Counted from the first letter of the stretch, positions 43,809-54,356 are shown. The stretch is 64,000 bases of DNA from CAUPWF01 sp963515125 (GCA_052116865.1 JBQKKG010000010.1:1-64000); one strand, 5' to 3'. Translations and numbers: made by a program. The notes: generated by a model from the sequence alone, not told the origin.

Positions 43809-46800
43809 TTACTTAAAATATGCAACTCCAGACTCAAAAATCCTCAAGTCCTGCTCTCCATAGATATTCATTGCTACAGATGTGCCTCGTCGCTCTGAAT
43901 GTGCCATTTTCCCAAATACACGTCCGTCCGGGCTTGTAATACCTTCGATACATCTATAAGAACCATTTGGATTCCATGTCTCATCCATAGTGACTTTCCC
44001 ATTGATGTCAACATATTGTGTTGCAACTTGTCCTTGTTCAAATAACGTCCGTAACCATTCTTCATTGGCCACAAATCTTCCCTCTCCGTGAGACGCTGGA
44101 TTGGTGTACACTCCTCCCAGCTTTGCTTGTTGTAACCATGGTGATTTATTGGATACGACCTTTGTATATACCATCTTAGAAACATGTCGACCAATCGTAT
44201 TATACGTCAGTGTTGGAGCATTGGCGTCTTGTCCTACCATTGCACCATTTGGCACCAATCCTAACTTGATGAGTGCTTGGAATCCATTGCAAATTCCAAG
44301 TACCAGACCATCTCTTTCCTGTAGTAAACGTTCTACCGCTTCCTTTAGCTTTGCATTTTGAAAGGCCGTGGCAAAGAACTTAGCAGATCCATCTGGCTCA
44401 TCACCCGCACTAAATCCACCGGGGAACATAATCATCTGTGATTGTGAAATGGCTTTTTCAAAATCACCAACAGAATCACGGATATCCGCTGCATCTAAGT
44501 TCTTAAATACTTTCGTAATTACCTTTGCACCTGCCCGCTCAAATGCTCTCTTACTGTCATACTCGCAGTTTGTTCCAGGAAATACTGGTATAAATACAGT
44601 TGGCTGCGCAATTTTATGATTACAAACATAAACGTTTGTTGTCTGATATACTCCATTCTCTATAGATGCGTTCTGATCCTTTGTCGTATCACTTGTTGTA
44701 AGCGCTCCCTCATCTAAGTCCTCTCCTGATGTAGTAGGGAATACCGATTCTAAAGTTCCAGTCCAAGCACTTAGTGCCTCTTCCGCTTCTATACATATCT
44801 CTGCATAACAGAACTTCGTATCCGCTATCACTTCCCCAATTATCGTATAGTTTACTCCCAATTCAGATAGTCGATCCACAGGAACTTCTGCAATAATGTC
44901 ACCGAATGCCGGTGCAAATAAATCTTCTTTATCCAAACAGGAGTCGACCTTTACCCCCAAACCATTTCCAAATGCCATTTTGCTAATTGCAGCAACAATG
45001 CCATGGCGATCCAATGCATAAGCAGATACTACGTTACCACAATGTATGTCTTCTGTTAATGCTCCATATTGTTCCATAATCTGACTATACACTGGCAACT
45101 CATATGCATCGTGCTCCGTACGAACCCAAATAATTTTATTACCAGCTTTTTTGAATTCTGGCGTAATAACATCCTTTTGGGTTGCAACATCAACTGCAAA
45201 AGAAACCAATGTTGGTGGAACGTCAATATCCTGAAAAGTCCCTGACATACTATCCTTTCCTCCAATAGAAGGAAGACCAAGTCCTAATTGTGCTTCGTAA
45301 GCCCCAAGTAATGCAACAAAAGGTTGACTCCATCTCGACGCCTCCTCTGTCATACGTCGGAAGTATTCTTGGAATGTAAAACGTATCTTACGATAATCTC
45401 CACCTGTAGCTACAATCTTCGCCACAGACTCTACCACTGCATAGATTGCTCCGTGGTAAGGACTCCAACTCGATACATATGGATCAAATCCATAACTCAT
45501 CATAGTGACTGTATCACATGTGCCTGTTAACACTGGAAGTTTCGCAACCATTGCTTGCGTTTCTGTCAATTGATACTTTCCACCATGTGGCATAAATACA
45601 GACCCAGCCCCAATCGAACCATCGAACATCTCTACAAGCCCTTTTTGCGAACAAACATTTAAGTCTTTCAACGTATCTAACCACTTGCCTTTTACATCAG
45701 ATACTTCTCCTTTCACGAGAATACTATCTGCCTTATTCGGAATTTCTACTATAACTTCCGTTTCCTGATGTGCCCCGTTAGTATCCAAAAATGCACGAGA
45801 AATATTAACTACTTCTTTCCCTCTCCAATTTAAAATCAGACGTGGTTCTTCTGTAACTACAGCTACTTCAATAGCCTCAAGATTTTCTTCCTTCGCATAA
45901 TTTAGAAATGAAGATACATCTTTTTTGTCCACCACAACAGCCATACGCTCCTGTGATTCAGAAATCGCAATCTCCGTCCCATCAAGCCCTGCATATTTTT
46001 TAGGCACTTTATCTAAGTCTACGCGTAATCCATCTGCAAGTTCTCCGATTGCTACAGATACACCACCTGCACCAAAGTCATTGCATTTTTTTATCAACTT
46101 GCTTACTTCTTCTCTTCGGAAAAGTCTTTGAATCTTTCGCTCTGTTGGTGGATTTCCTTTTTGTACTTCTGCTCCGCAGGTTTCAATCGATTCTTCTGTA
46201 TGCACTTTAGAAGAACCAGTTGCTCCACCACATCCATCGCGCCCAGTGCGTCCCCCAAGTAAGATAATAATATCTCCTGGATCAGAAGTCTCTCGAATTA
46301 CAGCTCTACGAGGCGCCGCTCCAAGTACCGCTCCAATCTCCATGCGTTTCGCCACGTAATTTGGATGGTATATTTCTTTTACAGCTCCAGTTGCCAGCCC
46401 GATTTGATTTCCATAAGAACTATATCCGTGGGCTGCACCACGTACTAATTTTTTTTGTGGTAACTTTCCTTTTAACGTATCTTTCACAGATATGGTAGGG
46501 TCGGCTGCACCGGTTACACGCATAGCTTGATATACATAGGTACGTCCAGATAACGGATCGCGTATAGCCCCACCTAAACACGTAGCTGCACCACCAAAGG
46601 GTTCAATTTCTGTTGGGTGATTGTGGGTCTCATTTTTAAAATTTACCAACCATTCCTCTTCAACACCATCGACAGTAACAGGTACAACGATGCTACAAGC
46701 GTTAATTTCATCACTTTCTTCTTGATCATCTAGCTTCCCTTCCTTCTTAAGCTTTCGCATAGCCATCAATGCAAGATCCATAAGACATATGAATTTATCT

Positions 46801-47606
46801 TCTCTTCCTGCAAATATTTCACTATGATCTTTCAAGTATGTGTTATATGCTCGCTCTATCGGCTCTTTATAATCCCCTTCTAAGAAGGTAATATCCTTAA
46901 GTTCCGTTGAAAATGTAGTATGGCGGCAATGATCAGACCAATAGGTGTCCAATACTCTTATTTCTGTCATGGATGGATCTCTTCGTTCTTTTTCTTTGAA
47001 ATACGCTTGGATGTGCAAGAAATCCTTAAATGTCATTGCCAATCCCAAAGAATCATATAATTCTTCTAATGTAGTCTGATTCATTTCCTGAAATCCGGAA
47101 AAAACAATCACATCTTCTGGTTCTTCAAATACTGTAACAAGAGTCTCTGGTTTCTGCATCCCTGTTTCTCTAGAGTCTACTGGATTAATACAATGGCTCT
47201 TAATTGCTTGAAACTCTTCATCTGATATAGTTCCTTCTATCGCATATGTAGTTGCAGTCTTAATAACTGGCATCTCATCTTCTTTAATAAATTGTACACA
47301 CTGTACTGCTGAATCTGCACGTTGATCGAATTGTCCTGGAAGAAATTCAACTGAAAATACTCTATGATTATCTCCACAATCAAACGTTTCTCTATATAAT
47401 ATATCAACAGGTGGTTCCGCAAAAATACCATTACATGCTTTTGCAAAAGTTTCCTCAGAAAGATTCTCAATATCATATCGTATGAATATTCTAACATTTG
47501 TAATTGTCGTAATTCCAAGATAACTTTGAATCTCATGCCTTAATTCTTTTGCTTGTATTGCATATTCGGGTTTTTTCTCTACGTATACACGTTTTACACT
47601 ACTCAT
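43809..47606 (-). CDS. purL: Phosphoribosylformylglycinamidine synthase, single-chain form
   Basis: The 1265-residue enzyme carries out step four of purine synthesis. The N-terminal domain includes ELRHEIQSYLGI. The synthetase halves follow with DTYWSDHCRHTTF, FKNETHNHPTEIEPFGGAATCLGG and later GGKDSMSGTF. The C-terminal glutaminase has FVPGTN-like PVFPGTNCEYDSKRAF and the nucleophile motif LGICNGFQALIKLG. The fusion of PurS-, PurL- and PurQ-like activities in one chain of this size is the form used by Clostridia and Bacteroides. GGAGGAAACAA precedes the start. No other pur gene lies beside it, and no purine riboswitch was seen in the 133-base leader. Confidence 0.96.
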   Translation of the reverse strand: MSSVKRVYVEKKPEYAIQAKELRHEIQSYLGITTITNVRIFIRYDIENLSEETFAKACNGIFAEPPVDILYRETFDCGDNHRVFSVEFLPGQFDQRADSAVQCVQFIKEDEMPVIKTATTYAIEGTISDEEFQAIKSHCINPVDSRETGMQKPETLVTVFEEPEDVIVFSGFQEMNQTTLEELYDSLGLAMTFKDFLHIQAYFKEKERRDPSMTEIRVLDTYWSDHCRHTTFSTELKDITFLEGDYKEPIERAYNTYLKDHSEIFAGREDKFICLMDLALMAMRKLKKEGKLDDQEESDEINACSIVVPVTVDGVEEEWLVNFKNETHNHPTEIEPFGGAATCLGGAIRDPLSGRTYVYQAMRVTGAADPTISVKDTLKGKLPQKKLVRGAAHGYSSYGNQIGLATGAVKEIYHPNYVAKRMEIGAVLGAAPRRAVIRETSDPGDIIILLGGRTGRDGCGGATGSSKVHTEESIETCGAEVQKGNPPTERKIQRLFRREEVSKLIKKCNDFGAGGVSVAIGELADGLRVDLDKVPKKYAGLDGTEIAISESQERMAVVVDKKDVSSFLNYAKEENLEAIEVAVVTEEPRLILNWRGKEVVNISRAFLDTNGAHQETEVIVEIPNKADSILVKGEVSDVKGKWLDTLKDLNVCSQKGLVEMFDGSIGAGSVFMPHGGKYQLTETQAMVAKLPVLTGTCDTVTMMSYGFDPYVSSWSPYHGAIYAVVESVAKIVATGGDYRKIRFTFQEYFRRMTEEASRWSQPFVALLGAYEAQLGLGLPSIGGKDSMSGTFQDIDVPPTLVSFAVDVATQKDVITPEFKKAGNKIIWVRTEHDAYELPVYSQIMEQYGALTEDIHCGNVVSAYALDRHGIVAAISKMAFGNGLGVKVDSCLDKEDLFAPAFGDIIAEVPVDRLSELGVNYTIIGEVIADTKFCYAEICIEAEEALSAWTGTLESVFPTTSGEDLDEGALTTSDTTKDQNASIENGVYQTTNVYVCNHKIAQPTVFIPVFPGTNCEYDSKRAFERAGAKVITKVFKNLDAADIRDSVGDFEKAISQSQMIMFPGGFSAGDEPDGSAKFFATAFQNAKLKEAVERLLQERDGLVLGICNGFQALIKLGLVPNGAMVGQDANAPTLTYNTIGRHVSKMVYTKVVSNKSPWLQQAKLGGVYTNPASHGEGRFVANEEWLRTLFEQGQVATQYVDINGKVTMDETWNPNGSYRCIEGITSPDGRVFGKMAHSERRGTSVAMNIYGEQDLRIFESGVAYFK

Positions 47607-47739
47607 TTGTTTCCTCCATTTTATGTGGTGATACCCCTGATTTTTACATCTTCTACATTCACTTCGTTTCTATTAGTTATCCTAACACATTTCTTATCAT
47701 TAGTATAATTAATATATCTAAAGTTATTTATAAGCTTTG

Positions 47740-48456
47740 TTAATTTTTACTCTCTGCTTTTCTAGTTTTATTCTGGCTGATTTTAATGATTGTCACAATC
47801 CCAAAAGTAAGTGCCATAAGACCTCCAAATATCATCCCAATTCTACTAGCCATATCAACAAAGAACCCTTCCGGTAGAATATTAATCAATAAGTCCGTCT
47901 CTGGATCCAACAACCATAAATCATTCGTAAAAAATATTTCATGAAATAACGTAAAATATTTGTTAAAATCTGTGGCGATCAGTGCCACAAGCCCCCCCGA
48001 AACTACACCCAATCCAATGGTCGTATACTGAAATATTCTTGGCAATATCTTCCCCCATTTCAAACCAAGGGCATACTGAAAGCATAGTAACACTCCTATG
48101 ATTGCTAGAACAATTCTTCTGGCACCAATTCCAATTAAAAATAAGTGCTGTACATCTTCCATATGCGCAATTTCACGTTCATTAAAGAACTCCCTTTCTT
48201 GACCATCTACCACTGTATCAACAACTAGGTTCTCTCTTTCTCCCTTCAGATATGCCATCATCTCTTTTGTCACATACATCACATCCGGCATCTCCATCTG
48301 CACATCCTTTAACACCTGATACTTACTATATTCTTCCTCATAGAATCCCCAATTACTATATGCTCCTATTTCAACACTTGATATAAGCAATATAAAGATA
48401 AATCCTATTGAGATTAACGTACACCCTATATAGCTTATCACTTTCTTATCTTTCAT
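47740..48456 (-). CDS. TIGR01906/DUF1461 integral membrane protein
   Basis: The 238-residue protein has four TM helices. The family signature FHEIFFTNDLWLLDPETDLLI sits in the loop before the last helix, and the segment FNEREIAHMEDVQHLF lies before the second. Members are found across Firmicutes and have no established function. The start follows GGAGG. The gene is monocistronic, upstream of purL on the same strand but 134 bases away. Confidence 0.88.
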   Translation of the reverse strand: MKDKKVISYIGCTLISIGFIFILLISSVEIGAYSNWGFYEEEYSKYQVLKDVQMEMPDVMYVTKEMMAYLKGERENLVVDTVVDGQEREFFNEREIAHMEDVQHLFLIGIGARRIVLAIIGVLLCFQYALGLKWGKILPRIFQYTTIGLGVVSGGLVALIATDFNKYFTLFHEIFFTNDLWLLDPETDLLINILPEGFFVDMASRIGMIFGGLMALTFGIVTIIKISQNKTRKAESKN

Positions 48457-48626
48457 AAACTACCTCCAATGAACTATATCGTTTTACATAGCATTCATTA
48501 TACCATAAGCCTCTTGTGAATTAAATTTTTTCATTCATTTTGTATAAATATTTTATGGTTTCAGTCTGTAGTAATTTATAGTATAATAAATTGTATTACA
48601 AATTTAGGAAAAAGAAGGTTTTTAAT

Positions 48627-49817
48627 ATGGAGAGAAAAACAGGAACAATTTCTAGAGGAATTCGTTGTCCTATTATCCGTGAAGGAGACGATCTAGCTAA
48701 CATCGTTGTTGATAGTGTATTGGATGCCTGCAAAAGCGAAGGCTTCGATATGCATGATAGAGATGTCATTGCAATTACGGAATCTATCGTTGCCCGTGCT
48801 CAGGGCAACTATGCGACCGTAGATGCTATTGGCAAAGATGTACAAAAAAAATTAGGTGGTGACACCATTGGTATCATCTTCCCGATTCTTTCGAGAAATC
48901 GTTTTGCTATTTGTTTAAAAGGAATGGCAAAGGGAGCAAAAAAAGTTATTTTAATGTTAAGTTATCCAAGCGATGAGGTTGGCAACGAATTGATGTCATT
49001 AGATCAATTAGATGCCGCTGGAATTAATCCATATAGCGACGTGTTAACCTTAGAACGATATCGTGAGCTTTTTGGTGATAACCGTCATCCATTTACCAAG
49101 ATGGATTATGTATCCTATTATAGTGACGTAATCAAAGAGACCGGTGCAGAAGTAGAAATCATATTCTCTAATCAAGCCAAAAATATCCTGTCGTATACCA
49201 AGAATGTAATTACTTGCGACATCCATACAAGGGCTCGTACCAAACGCATACTGAAAGAAGCTGGCGCAAATTGTGTCTATGGTTTGGATGATATTCTTAC
49301 GACTTCTTTAGACGGCAATGGATATAACGAAGCTTATGGGCTACTTGGTTCTAATAAATCTACCGAAGACACCATCAAGTTATTTCCTCGTGAATGCAAA
49401 GGACTTGTGCTAGAGATTCAGAAGGAAATTTTAAATCGCACTGGCAAACACATAGAAGCTATGGTATATGGAGATGGAGCTTTTAAAGATCCTGTTGGAA
49501 AAATATGGGAATTAGCAGACCCATGTGTATCTCCGGCCTATACTGATGGCTTAGAGGGTACACCAAATGAATTAAAATTAAAATATTTAGCGGATAATGA
49601 TTTCAAAGACCTTACAGGGGAAGCTTTAAAAGAAGCCATTTCTCAAAAAATCAAAGAGAAAGACGGAGACTTAGCAGGCGACATGGCTTCTCAAGGTACC
49701 ACACCTAGAAGACTGACTGATTTGATAGGCTCACTTTGTGATCTGACAAGCGGTTCTGGGGATAAAGGAACACCGATTGTACTAGTACAAGGTTACTTTG
49801 ATAACTACACCACATAG
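48627..49817 (+). CDS. CofE-like ligase family protein (F420-0:gamma-glutamyl ligase homologue)
   Basis: The 396-residue protein starts at 48627, eight bases after AGAAGG. It resembles the F420-0:L-glutamate ligase domain: RCPIIREGDDLANIVVDSV, DRDVIAITESIVARAQGNY, and the YGDGAFKDPVGKIWELADP segment late in the protein. True CofE proteins are about 250 residues and have ITDTFGRPWR-type motifs. This longer Clostridial relative lacks some of those, and such organisms are not known to make F420. It may attach glutamate or another amino acid to an unidentified cofactor. It ends directly against a palindromic repeat. Confidence 0.75.
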   Translation: MERKTGTISRGIRCPIIREGDDLANIVVDSVLDACKSEGFDMHDRDVIAITESIVARAQGNYATVDAIGKDVQKKLGGDTIGIIFPILSRNRFAICLKGMAKGAKKVILMLSYPSDEVGNELMSLDQLDAAGINPYSDVLTLERYRELFGDNRHPFTKMDYVSYYSDVIKETGAEVEIIFSNQAKNILSYTKNVITCDIHTRARTKRILKEAGANCVYGLDDILTTSLDGNGYNEAYGLLGSNKSTEDTIKLFPRECKGLVLEIQKEILNRTGKHIEAMVYGDGAFKDPVGKIWELADPCVSPAYTDGLEGTPNELKLKYLADNDFKDLTGEALKEAISQKIKEKDGDLAGDMASQGTTPRRLTDLIGSLCDLTSGSGDKGTPIVLVQGYFDNYTT

Positions 49818-49859
49818 AAATAGGGACGGGGGCAATGCACATTGCCCCCGTCCCTATTT
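49818..49859. repeat. REP-like perfect palindrome acting as bidirectional terminator
   Basis: A 20-base arm (AAATAGGGACGGGGGCAATG) pairs perfectly with its complement across a two-base loop. It starts at the base after the TAG stop at 49817 and lies between convergent genes. Its core is shared with the palindrome at 58790-58845, so it belongs to a repeat family. Confidence 0.9.
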
Positions 49860-49863
49860 GGTC

Positions 49864-50844
49864 TTAACCAAAAATTCCTCTTCTTGTTCTGTTTTTATCC
49901 AGTGCCAATTCTGGTAATTTTCTATCATATAGCAATCCACATAATATCCCCCAAAATATTAGTAATTGTATCGTGCCTGAATCAAACACAAATTGCACGA
50001 TATAATGAATCGCCATAAGCATTAGTGGAACATAGACCCACATATCCACCTGATCCTGTAATTTGCTTTTTTTTACCATGACCCATCTTTTTATTCCTAC
50101 ATAACATAAAGTAACTAAGAAAAGTGTATAAATACACAGCATAAGAGCGCCTTGTGATTGAAGCATAAATAAAAAACCACTCTTTGTTAATCCTTGACTA
50201 GCTATCATCTTCGTTTGTTCGTACATGCCTTCGAACAATTGATTGTGTTGAATAAAATTCAAGATAATGAAAAGAGCAAAAAATGTAAACACCGGTACAA
50301 GCCACCTATTGAATTTATTTTGATAACCGTGACACCTTTGAATTCGAATAGTTTTAATTAGCTCTAATGTTAATCCAACCACAAACACTACCACACATCC
50401 TAGCATGCCGCTCCAATCCTTCGTCAAACATATCATACCAAATCCAATAAGCATCATCACCAGTGCACCCAAACGCACTCGATCGTCCTCAGCATAAATG
50501 AACCAACCAATACATCCGGCAGTAAGTATAGCTATAAAAGGCATCCCATAATCACTAGAATAAAAGCATACATCAACAACACCGATCACACTCCCCAATA
50601 CCATCATCGCTCCAAGTATGTATTTTTTCTTACGCTCCTCAAGTATGAGTGATGTTCCCCAGAATAAAATGCACCATATCAATGCATACACACGTTGTAT
50701 CGTTACTTCTTGAATTATCAAGAATATCAAATTGAGCATTACTAATGCGAATATCAAAATATCACTGATGGAATATATATATCTCTTTATAAAACTTCGA
50801 TTCTTTTTCAGTCTGTGGCTATTACTCCAGTCTACTGCATTCAT
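49864..50844 (-). CDS. Polytopic membrane protein of unknown function
   Basis: The 326-residue protein has about nine or ten hydrophobic helices with short loops, for example ILIFALVMLNLIFLII and LGCVVVFVVGLTLELI. A slightly longer loop around residues 200-215 precedes LFEGMYEQ. The overall pattern resembles O-antigen ligase/polymerase-like proteins, but no family motif is certain. AAAGGTAAG precedes the start. It is convergent with the CofE-like gene and divergent from the LysR gene at 50962, with which it shares a 117-base intergenic region, so LysR control is possible. Confidence 0.6.
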   Translation of the reverse strand: MNAVDWSNSHRLKKNRSFIKRYIYSISDILIFALVMLNLIFLIIQEVTIQRVYALIWCILFWGTSLILEERKKKYILGAMMVLGSVIGVVDVCFYSSDYGMPFIAILTAGCIGWFIYAEDDRVRLGALVMMLIGFGMICLTKDWSGMLGCVVVFVVGLTLELIKTIRIQRCHGYQNKFNRWLVPVFTFFALFIILNFIQHNQLFEGMYEQTKMIASQGLTKSGFLFMLQSQGALMLCIYTLFLVTLCYVGIKRWVMVKKSKLQDQVDMWVYVPLMLMAIHYIVQFVFDSGTIQLLIFWGILCGLLYDRKLPELALDKNRTRRGIFG

Positions 50845-50961
50845 ATGTATCTTACCTTTCTTTGGTATCGTATCAAATTATCTTAACTTTTATTGTACTG
50901 ATTCTTTCACATTTTGTCTATATATGTTATAATCCTTTTAGTTTCATAAGGAGGACTTATA

Positions 50962-51834
50962 ATGGATATTAACTATGAATTATATAAAGTATTTTATTAT
51001 GTTGCAACAACACTTAGCTTTTCGGAAGCTTCTAAGCAATTGTTCATCTCACAATCTGCAGTAAGCCAATCAATAAAAGCATTAGAAAAAAAACTCGACC
51101 AAGTCTTATTTATCCGAAGTACCAAACGAGTACAACTCACCCCGGAAGGCGAGATACTATTGCGCCACGTAGAACCTGCTATGAATCTAATCATGCGCGG
51201 AGAAGCACAAATCATTGATTCCGCCTCTACCGGTGGACAGATTCGTATTGGCGCTAGTGATACAATCTGCCGTTACTTCCTGGTACCTTATCTTGAGCGC
51301 TTTCATAAAGAGTTTCCGAATGCCCACATCAAGGTAACCAATCAAACATCACTTAATTGTGTGGAGTTATTGGAGACTGGACAAGTAGACTTGATTGTAA
51401 CTAATTTTCCTAATTCCCACTTAAGTAACATGTACTCGGTAAAACCAATTAAAGATTTTAAGGATGTTTTCATTGCAAATGAAGCCTATGCAGATTTAAA
51501 AGAGAAAAAATTATCCTTAAAAGAATTGGCTGAACTTCCGATTTTAATGCTTGATCGTAATAGTACTACTAGTGAATTTTTACACAGCCTATTCCAGCAG
51601 AATCAGTTAGATTTAGTACCCGAGATAGAATTAAGTAGCAATGACCTGCTCATTGATCTTGCAAGTATTGGTCTTGGCATTGCATTTATTCCAGACTACT
51701 GCGTCCCTCATAAATCCAAAGGATTATTTATCGTTGAAACAAAGGAGGAACTTCCAACCAGACAGCTTGCTGTCGTCCACAACGAACGTGTTCCTATTAC
51801 AAATGCGACATTAGAATTTTTGAAATATTTTTAA
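50962..51834 (+). CDS. LysR-family transcriptional regulator
   Basis: The 290-residue protein starts after AAGGAGG. The N-terminal winged helix reads YYVATTLSFSEASKQLFISQ, then SAVSQSIKALEKKL, with the usual wing RSTKRVQLTPEGE. The effector domain begins GGQIRIGASDTICRYFLVPYL. Family members bind small co-inducers and often control a divergent gene. Here that would be the polytopic membrane protein at 49864-50844. The stop codon overlaps that of the convergent helicase gene, leaving no intergenic space. Confidence 0.95.
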   Translation: MDINYELYKVFYYVATTLSFSEASKQLFISQSAVSQSIKALEKKLDQVLFIRSTKRVQLTPEGEILLRHVEPAMNLIMRGEAQIIDSASTGGQIRIGASDTICRYFLVPYLERFHKEFPNAHIKVTNQTSLNCVELLETGQVDLIVTNFPNSHLSNMYSVKPIKDFKDVFIANEAYADLKEKKLSLKELAELPILMLDRNSTTSEFLHSLFQQNQLDLVPEIELSSNDLLIDLASIGLGIAFIPDYCVPHKSKGLFIVETKEELPTRQLAVVHNERVPITNATLEFLKYF

Positions 51835-54245
51835 AGCTTCTGAGGCAGTTCACAAATGGTGGCTGTCTCATTTTCAAACTGTTTCCAAAATTCCTCTACA
51901 TATTTACTCGCAGTATTCACATCACAACTATGATACAAGTTCCATTCTCGTGGAAATATGTCGCGATATTGCCGCTGCTTAAAACGTTCATCTAGTAAAA
52001 GAACAATACCTCGGTCACTGTCCGTTCGAATTACTCTACCTGCCGATTGCAATACTTTGTTCATCCCTGGATAGAGATACGCATACGCAAACCCGTCCAT
52101 CCCCCGCTGTTCAAAGTACTGCTTTAATATCTCCCTTTCACTACATACTTGTGGTAACCCAGTCCCTATGATAAACGCTCCGATCAAACGCTCTTCTACC
52201 AAATCTATTCCTTCTGAGAAAATACCACCCATAACACAAAAACCAATAAGACTTCCAGTACGTTCTCGTTCAAATTCCGCCAAAAAATCCTCTCTGCATT
52301 GCTCATTCATATTTTGCTTTTGGATTAAGCATTGAATGTCTTTTGTCTGCTTGTATTCATAAAATGAAAGAAATATTTCAAATACATCTTCCATCATACG
52401 ATACGATGGAAAAAATACAAGATAATTTCCTTCCTTTCTACGTACTACAGACAAAAGATAATGCGCCATTTTTTCATACATTTCAAACCCACGCATTGAA
52501 TACTTCGTGCTTACATCATTCCCCAACAACAATAGGCGATGCTCTGGTCGGAACGGTGATTCTGCATAAATAGCATAATTCTCAGGCTCTGTACTTAATA
52601 ACTGCTTATAATAACTAATTGGTAATAACGTTGCAGAAAAAAACACAGTACTATTTCCACAATCAATACATTCTTGAATATTAACTGCCGGATTCACACA
52701 GAACAATTTCAATTTGAAATTGCCATTCTTCTCTAATTCCGTATATATTACATAATGTTCATCTAACCTATCGTAAATATTAAGAAATGCACGAACATGA
52801 AAATACAATTCCAATATCTGCTTTCTTGCATCCATATCTACAGTTTCTTCAAGATATCGCTCCATTTCTACCATTAAATTCATTAATTTTAAAGAAAAAT
52901 GACCGATTCCACTGTGTAATTTATATTTCTCACATTCTCTCTTTAATTCTAACAACAATTTGTTACAACTAGATAACCGGCGTTCTAGCTTTAAGTCTTG
53001 ATTTTTAACTATGTGCTTTGCTACTAAAAATTCTTCTTTATATAAAGTTGCACTGTACATTTCTCTTCCACGTTCTACTAAATTATGAGCTTCATCAACA
53101 AGAAAAAGGTATTCACCCTTTATACCTTCCGAAAAAAATCTGCGCAAATGTGCATTGGGATCAAATAAGTAGTTATAATCACAGATAATTGCATCTACCC
53201 AAACAGAAACATCTAGTGACAGTTCAAATGGACAAACTTGAAACTTCTTAGCAATCTGTTCCATGGCTTCACGACTCATATCGCTAGTCGTCGTAATCAT
53301 ATAGAACACGGCTTCATTCACACGATCATAATGCCCCTTTGCATATGGACACATGTCTGGATTGCATTCTTTTTCTTCCTGAAAGCATATTTTATCCTTA
53401 GCCGTTAGAGTAATCACTTTGTACTGTAAATTTTGTTCTTTCAATGTCATAAATGCTTGCTCTGCAACCGTTCTTGTAATTGTTTTTGCCGTCAAATAAA
53501 ATATCTTATCCCCTAGGCCTTCCCCGATTGATTTTACTGCCGGAAAAATTGTCGCCATGGTCTTTCCTACACCTGTAGGTGCTTGAATAAATAATTTCTT
53601 CTTTCTGAGAATTGTACGATATACGGATGCTACTAAATTCTTTTGCCCTTCTCGATAGTGAAAAGGAAAAACAATCTGCTGAATAGATTTATTCCGAATA
53701 TTTTTCCATTTCACCTGAAAATCGGCCCATTTTTCATACTGATGTACAACATCAAAAAACCATGTTTCTAAATCCTTCATGGAATATGGTTCTCGAAATC
53801 TCTTAATTTCCTCTGTATCCATATTGCAATAAGTCATCTGTACACAAATTTCATCCAGCCCGTGTTGAATCCCATAAATATATGCATAGCATTTAGCCTG
53901 TGCCAGATGTACCTGCTTTGGCTCTGTTATATAGATTAGTTCTTTTAAGACACCTTTAATTTCATCAATGATAGTGCCTCCTTGTTCTTCTATAATTCCA
54001 TCTGCTCTTCCTTCTATTTGTAATTGAAATCCATCACATTCCACGATATATTTCAGGGAAACTTCTGCACGATAATTAGAACCCATCTGTCGTTGTATCT
54101 TTCGATGGATTCTACTTCCCAATTGCATGGCTTCTTTGTCTATACCACTCGCTATTCGATTGTCGATATCCCCTTCTCGTAATATAAATTCTACAAGATT
54201 ACGAACCGATATCTTTATTACTTGTTGTTCACTCATATGCTCCAT
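51831..54245 (-). CDS. Rad3/DinG-type helicase with N-terminal Cas4-like nuclease domain
   Basis: The 804-residue protein has an N-terminal PD-(D/E)XK module (about residues 1-175) with IEGRADGIIEEQ, TIIDEIKGV and the following QAKCYAYIYG. The XPD-type helicase follows: Walker A APTGVGKTMAT, DEAH box FLVDEAHNLVE, and motif V-VI SEGIDLVEERLIGAFIIG with QSAGRVIRTDSDRG. Four cysteines between motifs I and II (CFQEEKECNPDMCPY and CPFEL) suit an iron-sulphur cluster. Such fusions are known in Firmicutes and are probably DNA-repair helicases. A second ATG at 54236 with GGAG close by is an alternative start. Its 3' end overlaps the LysR stop by four bases. Confidence 0.88.
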   Translation of the reverse strand: MEHMSEQQVIKISVRNLVEFILREGDIDNRIASGIDKEAMQLGSRIHRKIQRQMGSNYRAEVSLKYIVECDGFQLQIEGRADGIIEEQGGTIIDEIKGVLKELIYITEPKQVHLAQAKCYAYIYGIQHGLDEICVQMTYCNMDTEEIKRFREPYSMKDLETWFFDVVHQYEKWADFQVKWKNIRNKSIQQIVFPFHYREGQKNLVASVYRTILRKKKLFIQAPTGVGKTMATIFPAVKSIGEGLGDKIFYLTAKTITRTVAEQAFMTLKEQNLQYKVITLTAKDKICFQEEKECNPDMCPYAKGHYDRVNEAVFYMITTTSDMSREAMEQIAKKFQVCPFELSLDVSVWVDAIICDYNYLFDPNAHLRRFFSEGIKGEYLFLVDEAHNLVERGREMYSATLYKEEFLVAKHIVKNQDLKLERRLSSCNKLLLELKRECEKYKLHSGIGHFSLKLMNLMVEMERYLEETVDMDARKQILELYFHVRAFLNIYDRLDEHYVIYTELEKNGNFKLKLFCVNPAVNIQECIDCGNSTVFFSATLLPISYYKQLLSTEPENYAIYAESPFRPEHRLLLLGNDVSTKYSMRGFEMYEKMAHYLLSVVRRKEGNYLVFFPSYRMMEDVFEIFLSFYEYKQTKDIQCLIQKQNMNEQCREDFLAEFERERTGSLIGFCVMGGIFSEGIDLVEERLIGAFIIGTGLPQVCSEREILKQYFEQRGMDGFAYAYLYPGMNKVLQSAGRVIRTDSDRGIVLLLDERFKQRQYRDIFPREWNLYHSCDVNTASKYVEEFWKQFENETATICELPQKL

Positions 54246-54308
54246 AATTTATAGTATACCAAACTACTATCTAGTTTACAATTTGGCTTCCCTCTTTTTT
54301 CATTATAT

Positions 54309-54335
54309 AAAAAGAGTATCACTAAAGTGATACTC
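54309..54335 (-). terminator. Terminator of the HPr-like gene
   Basis: GAGTATCAC pairs with GTGATACTC around a four-base loop and is followed on the minus strand by TTTTTATA. It lies 22 bases past the stop at 54357. Confidence 0.85.
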
Positions 54336-54356
54336 CTCCACCCATGATTCTTATAT

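Noticed and set aside
47607..47739. Possible purine riboswitch upstream of purL
   Set aside because: None of the conserved loop or junction elements of purine or PRPP riboswitches could be found in the leader.
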